Assembly: GCA_025934635.1 (NCBI GenBank)
Contig: JAICWX010000202.1
Coordinates: 1 to 16,366 of the forward strand
Source: Streptosporangiaceae bacterium
GTDB taxonomy: Bacteria > Actinomycetota > Actinomycetes > Streptosporangiales > Streptosporangiaceae
DNA: 16,366 nucleotides
Direction of reading: 5' to 3'
Below are positions 1 to 6,082 of the stretch, one piece after another. The translations under genes were made by a program, and so were the position numbers. The notes beneath the pieces were generated by a model that saw only the letters and a list, made by a program, of their open reading frames with translations, was not told where the DNA came from and made no database searches. Position 1 is the first letter of the stretch; each line of letters starts with the position of its first letter.

Positions 1-134
1 ACCTCGGCCTTGCCGTCCAGGTCGACGGCCATGACCTGGCGGTCGATCCAGTTGCAGAACCACAGCCGGCCCTCGTGCCACCGGGGCGACTCGGGAATTC
101 CCAGGCCAGCCAGCAGGACCTTCGGCTCGGACAT
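1..134 (-). CDS. SMP-30/gluconolactonase-like protein, N-terminal fragment
   Basis: Only the first 44 codons are in the window; the gene runs off the left edge. The start is the ATG at 134-132, preceded on the minus strand by GAGGAG about 7 nt upstream. The visible protein begins MSEPKVLLAGLGIPESPRW and continues with WHEGRLWFCNWIDRQVMAV. The G-x-P-E-S-P-R-W-H-x-G-R-L-W-F signature is the first blade of the SMP-30/gluconolactonase (LRE-like) six-bladed propeller, in which the Glu of ESPRW is a divalent-metal ligand. Family members hydrolyse lactones or related esters; the substrate cannot be told from 44 residues. It diverges from the methyltransferase across a 205-bp gap that contains a 23-bp tandem repeat. 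Family assignment is fairly safe, function is not. Confidence 0.75.
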   Translation of the reverse strand, partial: MSEPKVLLAGLGIPESPRWHEGRLWFCNWIDRQVMAVDLDGKAE

Positions 135-160
135 CGACGTCTCCTCTCGTCACCGGGCGG

Positions 161-206
161 GCCGGCCGCGAGCCGGCTCCGCTGCCGGCCGCGAGCCGGC
201 TTCGCT
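161..206. repeat. 23-bp tandem duplication forming twin stem-loops
   Basis: Two adjacent 23-bp copies lie at 161-183 and 184-206 and differ at one base (22/23). Each contains GCCGGC-CGCGA-GCCGGC, a 6-bp stem with a 5-nt loop (161-177 and 184-200). The repeat sits in the divergent gap between the SMP-30-like gene and the methyltransferase, 27 nt upstream of the former's start, so it would be in that gene's 5' leader if transcription starts upstream of it. I found no convincing promoter hexamers in the rest of this gap. Confidence 0.9.
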
Positions 207-339
207 GCCTCCTACACGAACGACATCCCGCCCGATCGACACGGCCCGTCCGCAAGTCTCCATCGGATCTCCACATCAGGCCCATGCCGGTCTCCCTCTG
301 TCTACCTGGAACACACGCATACGGCAGATGGAGACGGGC

Positions 340-1203
340 GTGACGGATGCGACCCTGGAGCAGGTCAGGCGCTACGTGCTTGACGGCAGCGACGATGATC
401 TGAGGCGGCTGCTGAGCCTGTCCGAGTCTTTCGCGGCGCACGCGCGCCGCGCGTTCCGCCGGGCCGGCGTCGGTCCGGGATGGACCGTGATCGACTGCGG
501 CTGCGGCCCGATCGGCGCGCTGGCCCTGCTGGCGGAACTCGTGGGCCCGGCCGGGCGGGTGGTCGGCGTGGACTTCAGCGAGACGACCGTTGAGCGCGCA
601 CGTTCGGTTGTAACGGCGGCCGGGCTTGGCAACGTGGAACTCGTCGCCGGTGACATCCACGAGCTCGACCCGGCGGCCCTGGGCGGGCCGTTCGACCTGG
701 CCTTCACCCGGGCATTCCTGATGCATCAGGAAGATCCGGCTCGGACGCTCAGCCGGATCGCGGCCCTGGTGCGCCCGGGCGGCTGGATCGTGGCGCACGA
801 GCCGCTAGCCAGCCCGACGCCGCGATCAAATCCTCCGCTGGATGCCCTTCCGGCCTACTGGACCCTGGTTCATGAGGTGATGCAGTTCGCCGGCGTGCCG
901 CGCGGGGCCATCGAGGACCTGCCGCGATCCGCCCGCGCGGCGGGTCTCGATATCGTCGAGGCGGACGGCTTCTTCTGCACACAGGATCCGGAGCTGGGCT
1001 TCGAGATCCACGCGGGCACGCTCGCGGCGGCCCGGCAGCGCGCCGTCACGGCCGGCATCGGCGCCGAGACGATCGACGAACTGGTGGCCACGCTCCGGGC
1101 CGCCAAGAGCGGCGGCTACGAGTGGGTCACCTCGCCGTTCCTGCTCGACCTGGTGCTGCGAAAGCCGGCATCGGCCAGCCAAAAGCCGGCATCGGCCAGC
1201 TGA
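340..1203 (+). CDS. class I SAM-dependent methyltransferase
   Basis: Predicted to transfer a methyl group from S-adenosylmethionine to an unidentified substrate. From the GTG start the protein is 287 aa. Motif I is VIDCGCGPIG (about residues 50-59). The acidic residue ending beta-2 is Asp78 in VVGVDFS, a DIHELD segment follows, and LVRPGGWIVAHEP is the post-motif III region. The C-terminal half is alpha-helical and family-specific. The GTG at 340 has GGAG six nt upstream; the ATG at 328 is an alternative adding four residues, and its upstream sequence is poorer. Codons further upstream are open but overlap the divergent gene and look non-coding. The last 14 codons are an in-frame duplication giving KPASASQKPASAS, unlike the rest of the protein. 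The epimerase starts 32 nt downstream. Confidence 0.85.
   Translation: MTDATLEQVRRYVLDGSDDDLRRLLSLSESFAAHARRAFRRAGVGPGWTVIDCGCGPIGALALLAELVGPAGRVVGVDFSETTVERARSVVTAAGLGNVELVAGDIHELDPAALGGPFDLAFTRAFLMHQEDPARTLSRIAALVRPGGWIVAHEPLASPTPRSNPPLDALPAYWTLVHEVMQFAGVPRGAIEDLPRSARAAGLDIVEADGFFCTQDPELGFEIHAGTLAAARQRAVTAGIGAETIDELVATLRAAKSGGYEWVTSPFLLDLVLRKPASASQKPASAS
1161..1202. repeat. 21-bp in-frame tandem duplication at the methyltransferase stop
   Basis: The period is 21 bp: 1161-1181 and 1182-1202 share their first 19 bases, AAAGCCGGCATCGGCCAGC. It adds exactly seven codons to the methyltransferase C-terminus, and the TGA stop (1201-1203) begins inside the second copy. Each copy also holds the small inverted repeat GCCG-GCAT-CGGC. 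Confidence 0.95.
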
Positions 1204-1226
1204 CCGCCCGGCGGAGCCAGTACACT
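1200..1226 (+). promoter_or_regulatory. candidate promoter for a leaderless epimerase transcript
   Basis: TACACT at 1221-1226 fits an actinobacterial -10 (TAnnnT) and ends 9 nt before the GTG at 1236. CTGACC at 1200-1205 is a weak -35 with a short 15-nt spacer. The bases between the -10 and the GTG (CCCGCTTTT) contain no Shine-Dalgarno sequence, which supports a leaderless or nearly leaderless mRNA. Confidence 0.4.
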
Positions 1227-1235
1227 CCCGCTTTT

Positions 1236-2177
1236 GTGAATGCTTCTGACGGAATCTTGGTGACCGGCGGCGCCGGTTTCGTGGGCGCGACCCTGGTCCG
1301 GCGGCTGGTAGCGAGCGGTTACCGGGTCCGGGTGCTCGACAACCTCAGCACCGGGGACCCCGCGCACCTCGCTGGTGTCGACGCCGAACTGGTCAAGGGC
1401 GACATCCGCGACGCGGCCGCGCTGGACGACGCGCTGGCGGGCCTGGGGGCGGTCATCCATCTGGCCGCGGCCGGCTCGGTGATCGGCTCGGTCCAGGATC
1501 CGGTGATGAACTTCGAGGTCAACGCGCTCGGCACGTTCCGCGTGCTGGACGCCGCGCGGCGAGCGGGCATCGAGCGCGTGGTGCTGGCCTCGACCGGCGG
1601 GGCGCTCATCGGAGACGCCACGCCGCCTGTCAGCGAGCAGTCGCTGCCCAAGCCGATCTCCCCGTACGGGGCGAGCAAGCTGGCCGGCGAAGGGTACGCG
1701 CACGCCTTCGCCAAGACGTACGGGGTCCGCACCGTCGCCATCCGGTTCGGCAACGTGTACGGACCGTGGTGCGCCCGTAAGCGCGGCGTGCTCAACATCT
1801 TCTTCGAGTCGCTCCACGACGGCGTGCCGCTGGTCATCTACGGCGACGGGTCGGCATCCCGCGATTACGTGCACGTGGACGACATCTCCAGCGCCCTGCA
1901 GCTCGGGCTGGAGAAAGACGTCCCGGGCGGCACTGTGCTGCACGCCGCGTCGGGCGTCGAGACCACGGCTAAGGAACTGGCCGACCTGTGCCGCCAGGCG
2001 GCCGGGATGCCCGATCACCCGGTCGAGTACCGGCCCAAGCGGGCCGGCGAGGTGGGCCGCAACTTCGCCTCCTACGACCGGGCGCACCAGGTGCTCGGCT
2101 ACGCGCCGTCGGTTGCCCGCGAGGTCGGGATCCCCCGGACCTGGGAGTGGTTCCAGCAGGAAGTGTTCCAGGGCTAA
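1236..2177 (+). CDS. NAD-dependent epimerase/dehydratase (UDP-glucose 4-epimerase type)
   Basis: An extended short-chain dehydrogenase of 313 aa acting on a nucleotide sugar, most likely an epimerase. The NAD-binding motif TGGAGFVG is at residues 10-17. The GDIRD segment (55-59), HLAAAGSV (75-82) and the catalytic Ser119/Thr120, Tyr144 and Lys148 (SPYGASK) are all present. They are followed by RFGNVYGP (170-177) and RDYVHVDD (209-216), both typical of GalE-like epimerases. The length is near the usual 310-330 aa. The GTG at 1236 was chosen because the Rossmann motif begins ten residues later, as the family expects; the upstream extension in this frame overlaps the methyltransferase. There is no ribosome-binding site, but there is a -10-like TACACT just upstream. 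Which sugar it converts is not visible, and no glycosyltransferase lies nearby. Confidence 0.88.
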   Translation: MNASDGILVTGGAGFVGATLVRRLVASGYRVRVLDNLSTGDPAHLAGVDAELVKGDIRDAAALDDALAGLGAVIHLAAAGSVIGSVQDPVMNFEVNALGTFRVLDAARRAGIERVVLASTGGALIGDATPPVSEQSLPKPISPYGASKLAGEGYAHAFAKTYGVRTVAIRFGNVYGPWCARKRGVLNIFFESLHDGVPLVIYGDGSASRDYVHVDDISSALQLGLEKDVPGGTVLHAASGVETTAKELADLCRQAAGMPDHPVEYRPKRAGEVGRNFASYDRAHQVLGYAPSVAREVGIPRTWEWFQQEVFQG

Positions 2178-2343
2178 ACCGGTCCTGTGGATCATGAAAC
2201 GCCCCCGACGCCCGGCCACCGTGCGTTGAAGTCGCCGCTCTTAACCTCACCCGTCCCCAGTGCACCACCTCGATTCCAGGACGCCGTTTCGGGATACGCA
2301 CGAGCCGGCCGTGCCGCGATCAGGCCGTGCCCGCGTAACACGA

Positions 2344-3555
2344 CTAAGGCTCGAGCAGGATCTTCACCGCGCCGGTGCGCCGTGCGTTCTTCAGCGCCAG
2401 CACCGCCTCGTCCCAGCGCCCGAGCGGGAACCGGTGCGTGATGACCGGCGTCAGGTCGAGCCCGGCGGCGACAAAGTCGAAGTAGTGCTGCATGGCGTGC
2501 TTGGCCACCCCGCCGACCTGCTCGGTGCCGAACCCGTTCGATCCGACCACATGCAGTTCCTTGAAGTACAACGGCGTCCACTCGAAGCGCCGGGGCGGCT
2601 CGACCCCGGAGACCACCAGCGTGCCGCCGGTGGCCAGCAGGCGCAGCGAGGTTTCCACGGTCTCGACCGAGCCGATCGTGTCGTAGACCACGGCCGGGCC
2701 GTCCTGCAGCCAGTCGCGCTTGCTCCACGGCACCAGCGGCGCCGCGCCCATCCGGCGCGCCACCTCGGCCACGAGCGAGTCGGGGGACGAGGACAGCACC
2801 GCGTGCGCGCCGAGCCGGGCCGCCAGCGCGGCCCGGGGTCCCGGCCGCACCGCCGCCCACACCTCGGTGCCCGGGTAGAGGTGCCGCAGCAGCGCGATCG
2901 CCGCGAACGCGAGCGTGCCCGACCCGTAAACCAGCACCGGCCGGCCACCAGAACCAGAAGAACCAGCAGGAGGCGGCGCGAGCAGCAAAGACCGCAGCGA
3001 CACGCTGACCGGATCCGCCAGCACCGCCGCCTCATCGGAAACGCCGGCCGGAATCGTGAAGAGCTGCGACGGGTGCGCGGCGAAGCGCTCGGCGTGCGCC
3101 CCGGCCGCCGCCGCGCAGTTCCCCAGGTGGATCGCGGCCGGCAGGTTGCCAGACCGGAAGTTGCGGCACCACGGATACCGTCCGGCAAGACAAGCGGAGC
3201 ACGGCGGATCGATGCCGCGCGGCCCGCAGGACAGCCACGGGTTGAGCACCACTCGTTCGCCGGTGTCCATCCGCCGTCCGACCACCTCGTGCCCGAGCAC
3301 GTGCGGGAAGGACACCAGCGCGGTCAGCGGGTTGTCGCGGGACCCGTTCAGCAGGATCTGCTTCACGTCCGAGCCGCACAGGCCCGAGAACGTCGTCTGC
3401 ACCCGCACCCAGTCCGGGGCGGGCAGCGGGAGTTCGTCCACGTCCTCGATCCGGACCGGCGCGAAGCGGGAGACGAACGCCCTGGAGTCCACCCGGCCGC
3501 CGACGGCCGCGGCCGCCTCCCGGGCCAGGCTGTGCCGGAAGACCAGCGCCCTCAC
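2344..3555 (-). CDS. zinc-binding alcohol dehydrogenase (MDR family)
   Basis: A 403-aa medium-chain dehydrogenase/reductase predicted to oxidise an alcohol or reduce a carbonyl using NAD(P). The catalytic-zinc motif is GLCGSD (Cys60), then GHE (His89-Glu90). Structural-zinc cysteines are Cys110, Cys119, Cys122 and Cys130, with a longer first gap than in horse liver ADH. The cofactor-binding glycines are in VLVYGSGTLAF near residue 208. The inter-domain linker APPPAGSSGSGG is unusually Ser/Gly-rich and is coded by a repetitive AACCAG stretch (2946-2966). It is the third gene of the minus-strand operon. The GTG at 3555-3553 lies inside a 20-bp tandem duplication; an identical GTG in the other copy (3575-3573) leads into a seven-codon dead end. 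Substrate unknown. Confidence 0.87.
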   Translation of the reverse strand: MRALVFRHSLAREAAAAVGGRVDSRAFVSRFAPVRIEDVDELPLPAPDWVRVQTTFSGLCGSDVKQILLNGSRDNPLTALVSFPHVLGHEVVGRRMDTGERVVLNPWLSCGPRGIDPPCSACLAGRYPWCRNFRSGNLPAAIHLGNCAAAAGAHAERFAAHPSQLFTIPAGVSDEAAVLADPVSVSLRSLLLAPPPAGSSGSGGRPVLVYGSGTLAFAAIALLRHLYPGTEVWAAVRPGPRAALAARLGAHAVLSSSPDSLVAEVARRMGAAPLVPWSKRDWLQDGPAVVYDTIGSVETVETSLRLLATGGTLVVSGVEPPRRFEWTPLYFKELHVVGSNGFGTEQVGGVAKHAMQHYFDFVAAGLDLTPVITHRFPLGRWDEAVLALKNARRTGAVKILLEP

Positions 3556-3580
3556 CGGAAGACCAGCGCCCTCACCGGAA
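3535..3580. repeat. perfect 20-bp tandem duplication at a gene junction
   Basis: CCGGAAGACCAGCGCCCTCA occurs at 3535-3554 and 3555-3574, followed by a six-base start of a third copy (3575-3580). On the minus strand each copy carries the GTGA that joins one gene's stop to the next gene's start. The duplication therefore contains both the stop of the J-like/PASTA gene and the start of the alcohol dehydrogenase gene. Confidence 0.97.
3552..3575 (-). CDS. seven-codon mini-ORF bridging two genes by GTGA overlaps
   Basis: Reads GTG AGG GCG CTG GTC TTC CGG TGA, peptide MRALVFR. Its GTG (3575-3573) overlaps the TGA (3574-3572) of the J-like/PASTA gene. Its own TGA (3554-3552) overlaps the GTG (3555-3553) of the dehydrogenase. 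It arises because a 20-bp unit, which is not a multiple of three, was duplicated over the original junction. The peptide equals the dehydrogenase N-terminus and probably has no function of its own; translation here would be by termination-reinitiation. The reading is certain, translation is inferred. Confidence 0.45.
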   Translation of the reverse strand: MRALVFR

Positions 3581-4213
3581 AGGCCGGCCGGGCGCCGGCC
3601 AGGCGGGCGCCGGCCGGGCCGGCGGATGCCACACGTGAGCCGTCACCGTCTCGTGCCGCCGGAGCTTGCCCGGCGCCTTCGGCGACTGCTCGATCACCAG
3701 CCCGTCGACCGGCATCGGATGCGGCGTGAGCTGGACGGACCTGACCTTGAGGCCCAGCCGCCCCACCACCTCCATGCACACGTCCCAGAACAGTCCCCGG
3801 ATGTCCGGCACCGGCACCCGCCGCGGCGGCTTGGGGTGCGGCCCGAAGAAGTCGCCCAGCTCCAGCAGCCCGCCGAGTACGTCCGCGCCGACCTCGCCGG
3901 CGATGCCCATGTCCTCGAATCCCACCCAGGAACCGGAACCGAAGGTCCCGGTCGGAATCAGCCCGCCGCCCTGGCGCCGCACGCCGGTCAGCTCGTCGTA
4001 CCGTTTCCGGATAGCCGGGTTGCCGAGCACCTCCCACGCGCCGTCGAGGAACTCCTGCGCCCGGCGGATCACGATCAGCACGTTCGACGGGGCGCCGGAG
4101 ATCATCTCCCCGCGCAGCAGGGCCGTCCGTTCCTCGTACTTGCGCCTGATCTTCTCCGCGTCCGCGCCGGGCAATACGCCCAGCACCTCATACCAGGTGA
4201 TTCCGGGCTCCAT
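3572..4213 (-). CDS. J-domain-like / PASTA-domain fusion protein
   Basis: A 213-aa protein. Residues 6-75 (ITWYEVLGVLPGADAEKIRR through AWEVLGNPAIRKRYDEL) match the helical pattern of a DnaJ J-domain. The HPD tripeptide needed to stimulate Hsp70 is absent: the loop reads ALLRGEMISGAPSN. A Gly-rich linker (80-125) follows. Residues 134-196 (VPVPDIRGLFWDVCMEVVGR onward, with a later VIEQSPKAPGKL) form one PASTA domain. No signal peptide or membrane segment is visible, so the PASTA domain should be cytoplasmic, which is unusual because PASTA domains normally bind cell-wall material outside. The ATG at 4213 has GGAGG ten nt upstream; a TTG at 4240 is an alternative. It is the middle gene of the operon, and its TGA overlaps a GTG. 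Biological role unknown. Confidence 0.75.
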   Translation of the reverse strand: MEPGITWYEVLGVLPGADAEKIRRKYEERTALLRGEMISGAPSNVLIVIRRAQEFLDGAWEVLGNPAIRKRYDELTGVRRQGGGLIPTGTFGSGSWVGFEDMGIAGEVGADVLGGLLELGDFFGPHPKPPRRVPVPDIRGLFWDVCMEVVGRLGLKVRSVQLTPHPMPVDGLVIEQSPKAPGKLRRHETVTAHVWHPPARPAPAWPAPGRPFR

Positions 4214-4264
4214 GAGCCAGCAACCTCCACGAGCCAGCAACCTACAGAGGCCGCAAACCTACAG
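4214..4264. repeat. three 17-bp direct repeats filling an intergenic gap
   Basis: The units are 4214-4230, 4231-4247 and 4248-4264. The first two agree at 15 of 17 bases, the second and third at 12 of 17. On the minus strand the array runs from the stop codon of the HD-domain gene (TAG, 4261-4259, inside the first unit read) to the base before the ATG of the J-like/PASTA gene. The last unit supplies that gene's GGAGG. Confidence 0.85.
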
Positions 4265-5071
4265 GAAATTGTTGGGCCAGATCATTGTCCGCCACATGTG
4301 CGCCACCGGTGATCCGTCGAAGCCGAGCCCCTCCGCGGGCTGCCGGAAATTGCGCTCCACCACATCGGAGAAGTCGTCGAACTCCACCGTGACGTTCGGG
4401 TCGAACGAGTAGATGTCGTTGATGGTCAGCAGCCGCGACGTCATGTACCACCGGTGCTGCCGCGCCGCCGCCGCCTCCCGGCGGATGTACTCCGGCGGGT
4501 TGTAGTCCGGGCCGAAGTAGTCGATGTACGCCTCCGGGTAGGTGTATCCCGCCGCCTCGTCGGGGAAGTAGCGCAGCGCCTCGTGCTTCTCGATGGCCCA
4601 GGCGACCTCCTCGTCGACGTACGGCCGGACCAGCTGGGCGCCCCAGTAGCCGTGGTTGGCCGACAGCAGCCCGGCGATGGCGATGTCGTGCAGCAGGCAC
4701 GCCATGATCACCTTCTCGCCGAGCCCGTTCTCGCGGGCCACCCGGGCGCTCTGCAGCAGGTGCATACGGGGGATCGGGTCGAACCGGAGCAGGTAGAAGT
4801 CCCGCAGCGTGGGCTGCGCAGGCATCGCCGGCAGGGCCGGGTTGTCGCCCATCATGAACAGCGTGTCGGGATGCCGCGCCTCGGCCAGCAGCGCGCCCTG
4901 GTGGCCGCGGGCCGGGGTGCCCAGGACCCCCACGGCCGGGGGCATGATGATGCGCCGCCGCCGGTCCACCGCGTCGTCCAGCGGCTCGCGGATCCAGTTG
5001 TCGAGCCCGGCCTCCCGCAGTGAGGCCGGCAGTTCGTGCGGAAGCACCTTCACCGAAGGCTCCTGCGCCAT
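4259..5071 (-). CDS. HD-domain protein, possible PhnZ/MIOX-type diiron oxygenase
   Basis: A 270-aa protein with an HD domain in its C-terminal two thirds. Likely metal ligands are His104 (MHLLQSARVA), His128-Asp129 (CLLHDIA), His140 (SANHGYWGA), His163 (EKHEALRYF) and Asp219 (LTINDIYSFD). From memory of the family, the six-ligand set and the H-E-A-x-R-Y signature resemble PhnZ-type mixed-valence diiron oxygenases more than HD phosphohydrolases; this is inference. The N-terminal 90 residues, rich in Pro and Arg, are extra compared with PhnZ. No membrane segment is visible. The ATG at 5071 has AAGGGA nine nt upstream. It is the first gene of a minus-strand operon with the J-like/PASTA and alcohol dehydrogenase genes, and diverges from a signal-less binding-protein homologue. 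The HD fold is secure; oxygenase chemistry is a hypothesis. Confidence 0.75.
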   Translation of the reverse strand: MAQEPSVKVLPHELPASLREAGLDNWIREPLDDAVDRRRRIIMPPAVGVLGTPARGHQGALLAEARHPDTLFMMGDNPALPAMPAQPTLRDFYLLRFDPIPRMHLLQSARVARENGLGEKVIMACLLHDIAIAGLLSANHGYWGAQLVRPYVDEEVAWAIEKHEALRYFPDEAAGYTYPEAYIDYFGPDYNPPEYIRREAAAARQHRWYMTSRLLTINDIYSFDPNVTVEFDDFSDVVERNFRQPAEGLGFDGSPVAHMWRTMIWPNNFL

Positions 5072-5104
5072 GCCGTCACGTCCCTTCGCCTAAAAGGCCC
5101 CTAC

Positions 5105-5132
5105 TTGTGACTCTAAGACAAGGAGTTACTCT
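5105..5132 (+). promoter_or_regulatory. candidate promoter in the divergent gap at 5072-5180
   Basis: TTGTGA (5105-5110) and TACTCT (5127-5132) are 16 nt apart and could be the -35 and -10 for the gene at 5181, giving a leader of about 40 nt with GAGGA five nt before the ATG. The same stretch holds the inverted repeat CTTGT-N9-ACAAG (5104-5122), lying between and over the hexamers, a possible operator. On the minus strand TAGAGT (5115-5110) could be a -10 for the HD-domain gene. The gap is clearly AT-richer than the flanking genes. Confidence 0.4.
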
Positions 5133-5180
5133 TTTTACATCGCGTCCGAGCATCCGCCGGGGGGACCAGAGAGGAACCGC

Positions 5181-6053
5181 ATGCCGCTCAAGATCATGCC
5201 GCACGGCCGTCTGCAGGAGTGGGTCGCCGAGGAGAAGGGCTTCTTCGCCGCCGAGGGCCTGGAGTACTCGTTCGTGACCGACAGCGGGGACTACGGCGTC
5301 CACCAGCCCGAGCGTGACGAACAAGGCGAGATCAAGACGGGCGCGTTCGAGACCTTCGGGGCCGGCCGCGACGGCGCCGACGTGAGCTGCGCCTGCCACT
5401 GGGCCACTAACGCCGCCGCGGGCGAGCGGTCCGGCCGGCTCGTCACCGCGGCCTACTCGGTCGCGCCGTGCGCGATCGTGGTGCCGCCCGAGTCGCCGGT
5501 GCGCCGCCCCGAGGACCTGGCCGGGGTGCCGGTCGGCGTCGGCTACCACTCCGGCAGCCACTTCGCCACCGTGCAGGCGCTGGAGTCGGTGCTGAGCCCC
5601 GGCGACGCGAAGCTCACCTTCCAGGGCCCGCCCAACGAGCGGCTCGACGCGCTGCTCGACCGGGGGGTGCAGGCCGCCTGCGTCTGGGGCGTGCCGCTCT
5701 ACATCGCCGAGGCGTTCGGGTTCCGCAAGGTCGTGGACGCCACGTTCATGATCGGCTTCCTGATAACCGGCGACGAGGCCACCCAGGCCGACGTGGACAA
5801 GTACCTGGCCGCGCTGCGCCGGGCCCAGCAGGAGATCGACCTGCGCCCCGAGCTCTACAAGCACTACCACCTGCGGGCGGTGCCGCCGAAGTACCAGGAC
5901 CAGGTGGACGTGCGCGCGTTCGGCACCGGCGAGCGGATCGTGTTCCTCCCGTACAGCCGGGAGAGCTTCGAGGCGACCCGGCAGTGGACCGAGTCGCACA
6001 GCCTGTTCACCGGCGCGCCCCCGGCCGGCTACGACGAGGCCGCGCTGGTCTGA
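5181..6053 (+). CDS. cytoplasmic NMT1/THI5-like (solute-binding-protein fold) protein
   Basis: A 290-aa protein resembling the periplasmic-binding fold of NMT1/THI5-type and ABC-transporter substrate-binding proteins. Signs are the N-terminal GRLQEWVAEEKGFFAAEGLE (9-28), the hinge-like PEDLAGVPVGVGYHSGSHF (110-128) and a second lobe ending in helices. It has no signal peptide, lipobox or membrane segment: strand 1 (PLKIMPHG) begins at the second codon, so it should stay in the cytoplasm. A CACHW motif (70-74) and HSGSH (123-127) could hold a metal or a catalytic His/Cys; that is inference. The ATG has GAGGA five nt upstream. No permease or ATPase gene adjoins it. It diverges from the HD-domain operon. 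It may be an enzyme (decarboxylase-like or a THI5-like synthase) rather than a transporter part. Confidence 0.7.
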   Translation: MPLKIMPHGRLQEWVAEEKGFFAAEGLEYSFVTDSGDYGVHQPERDEQGEIKTGAFETFGAGRDGADVSCACHWATNAAAGERSGRLVTAAYSVAPCAIVVPPESPVRRPEDLAGVPVGVGYHSGSHFATVQALESVLSPGDAKLTFQGPPNERLDALLDRGVQAACVWGVPLYIAEAFGFRKVVDATFMIGFLITGDEATQADVDKYLAALRRAQQEIDLRPELYKHYHLRAVPPKYQDQVDVRAFGTGERIVFLPYSRESFEATRQWTESHSLFTGAPPAGYDEAALV

Positions 6054-6082
6054 GCCAAGGCCGCGACAGGCTGAAAGACGAG

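Noticed and set aside
10..339. An N-terminal extension of the methyltransferase back to position 10.
   Set aside because: It overlaps the SMP-30-like gene on the other strand and a tandem repeat, shows no recognisable domain, and a good ribosome site exists at GTG 340.
2150..2179. A 15-bp tandem repeat at the epimerase stop, like those at other junctions.
   Set aside because: Only the first seven bases (GTTCCAG) and 9 of 15 overall match; too weak to count with the others.
1116..2219. A 367-codon open frame antisense to the epimerase.
   Set aside because: The epimerase on the plus strand carries all family motifs; the antisense product is Arg/Gly/Ala-rich without domains.
2178..2343. A terminator in the convergent gap between the epimerase and alcohol dehydrogenase genes.
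   Set aside because: Only a 5-bp inverted repeat (GCACG/CGTGC near 2299-2315) was found, with no T-tract; nothing else in this gap is distinctive.
2946..2966. The AACCAG-rich stretch in the alcohol dehydrogenase linker as a regulatory repeat.
   Set aside because: It is in frame and codes a Ser/Gly linker between domains, so a protein-level explanation is enough.
5388..5402. The CACHW motif as the Thi5 CCCFC iron-binding motif, making the protein an HMP-phosphate synthase.
   Set aside because: Sequence and position differ from CCCFC. Only a general resemblance of fold is supportable.
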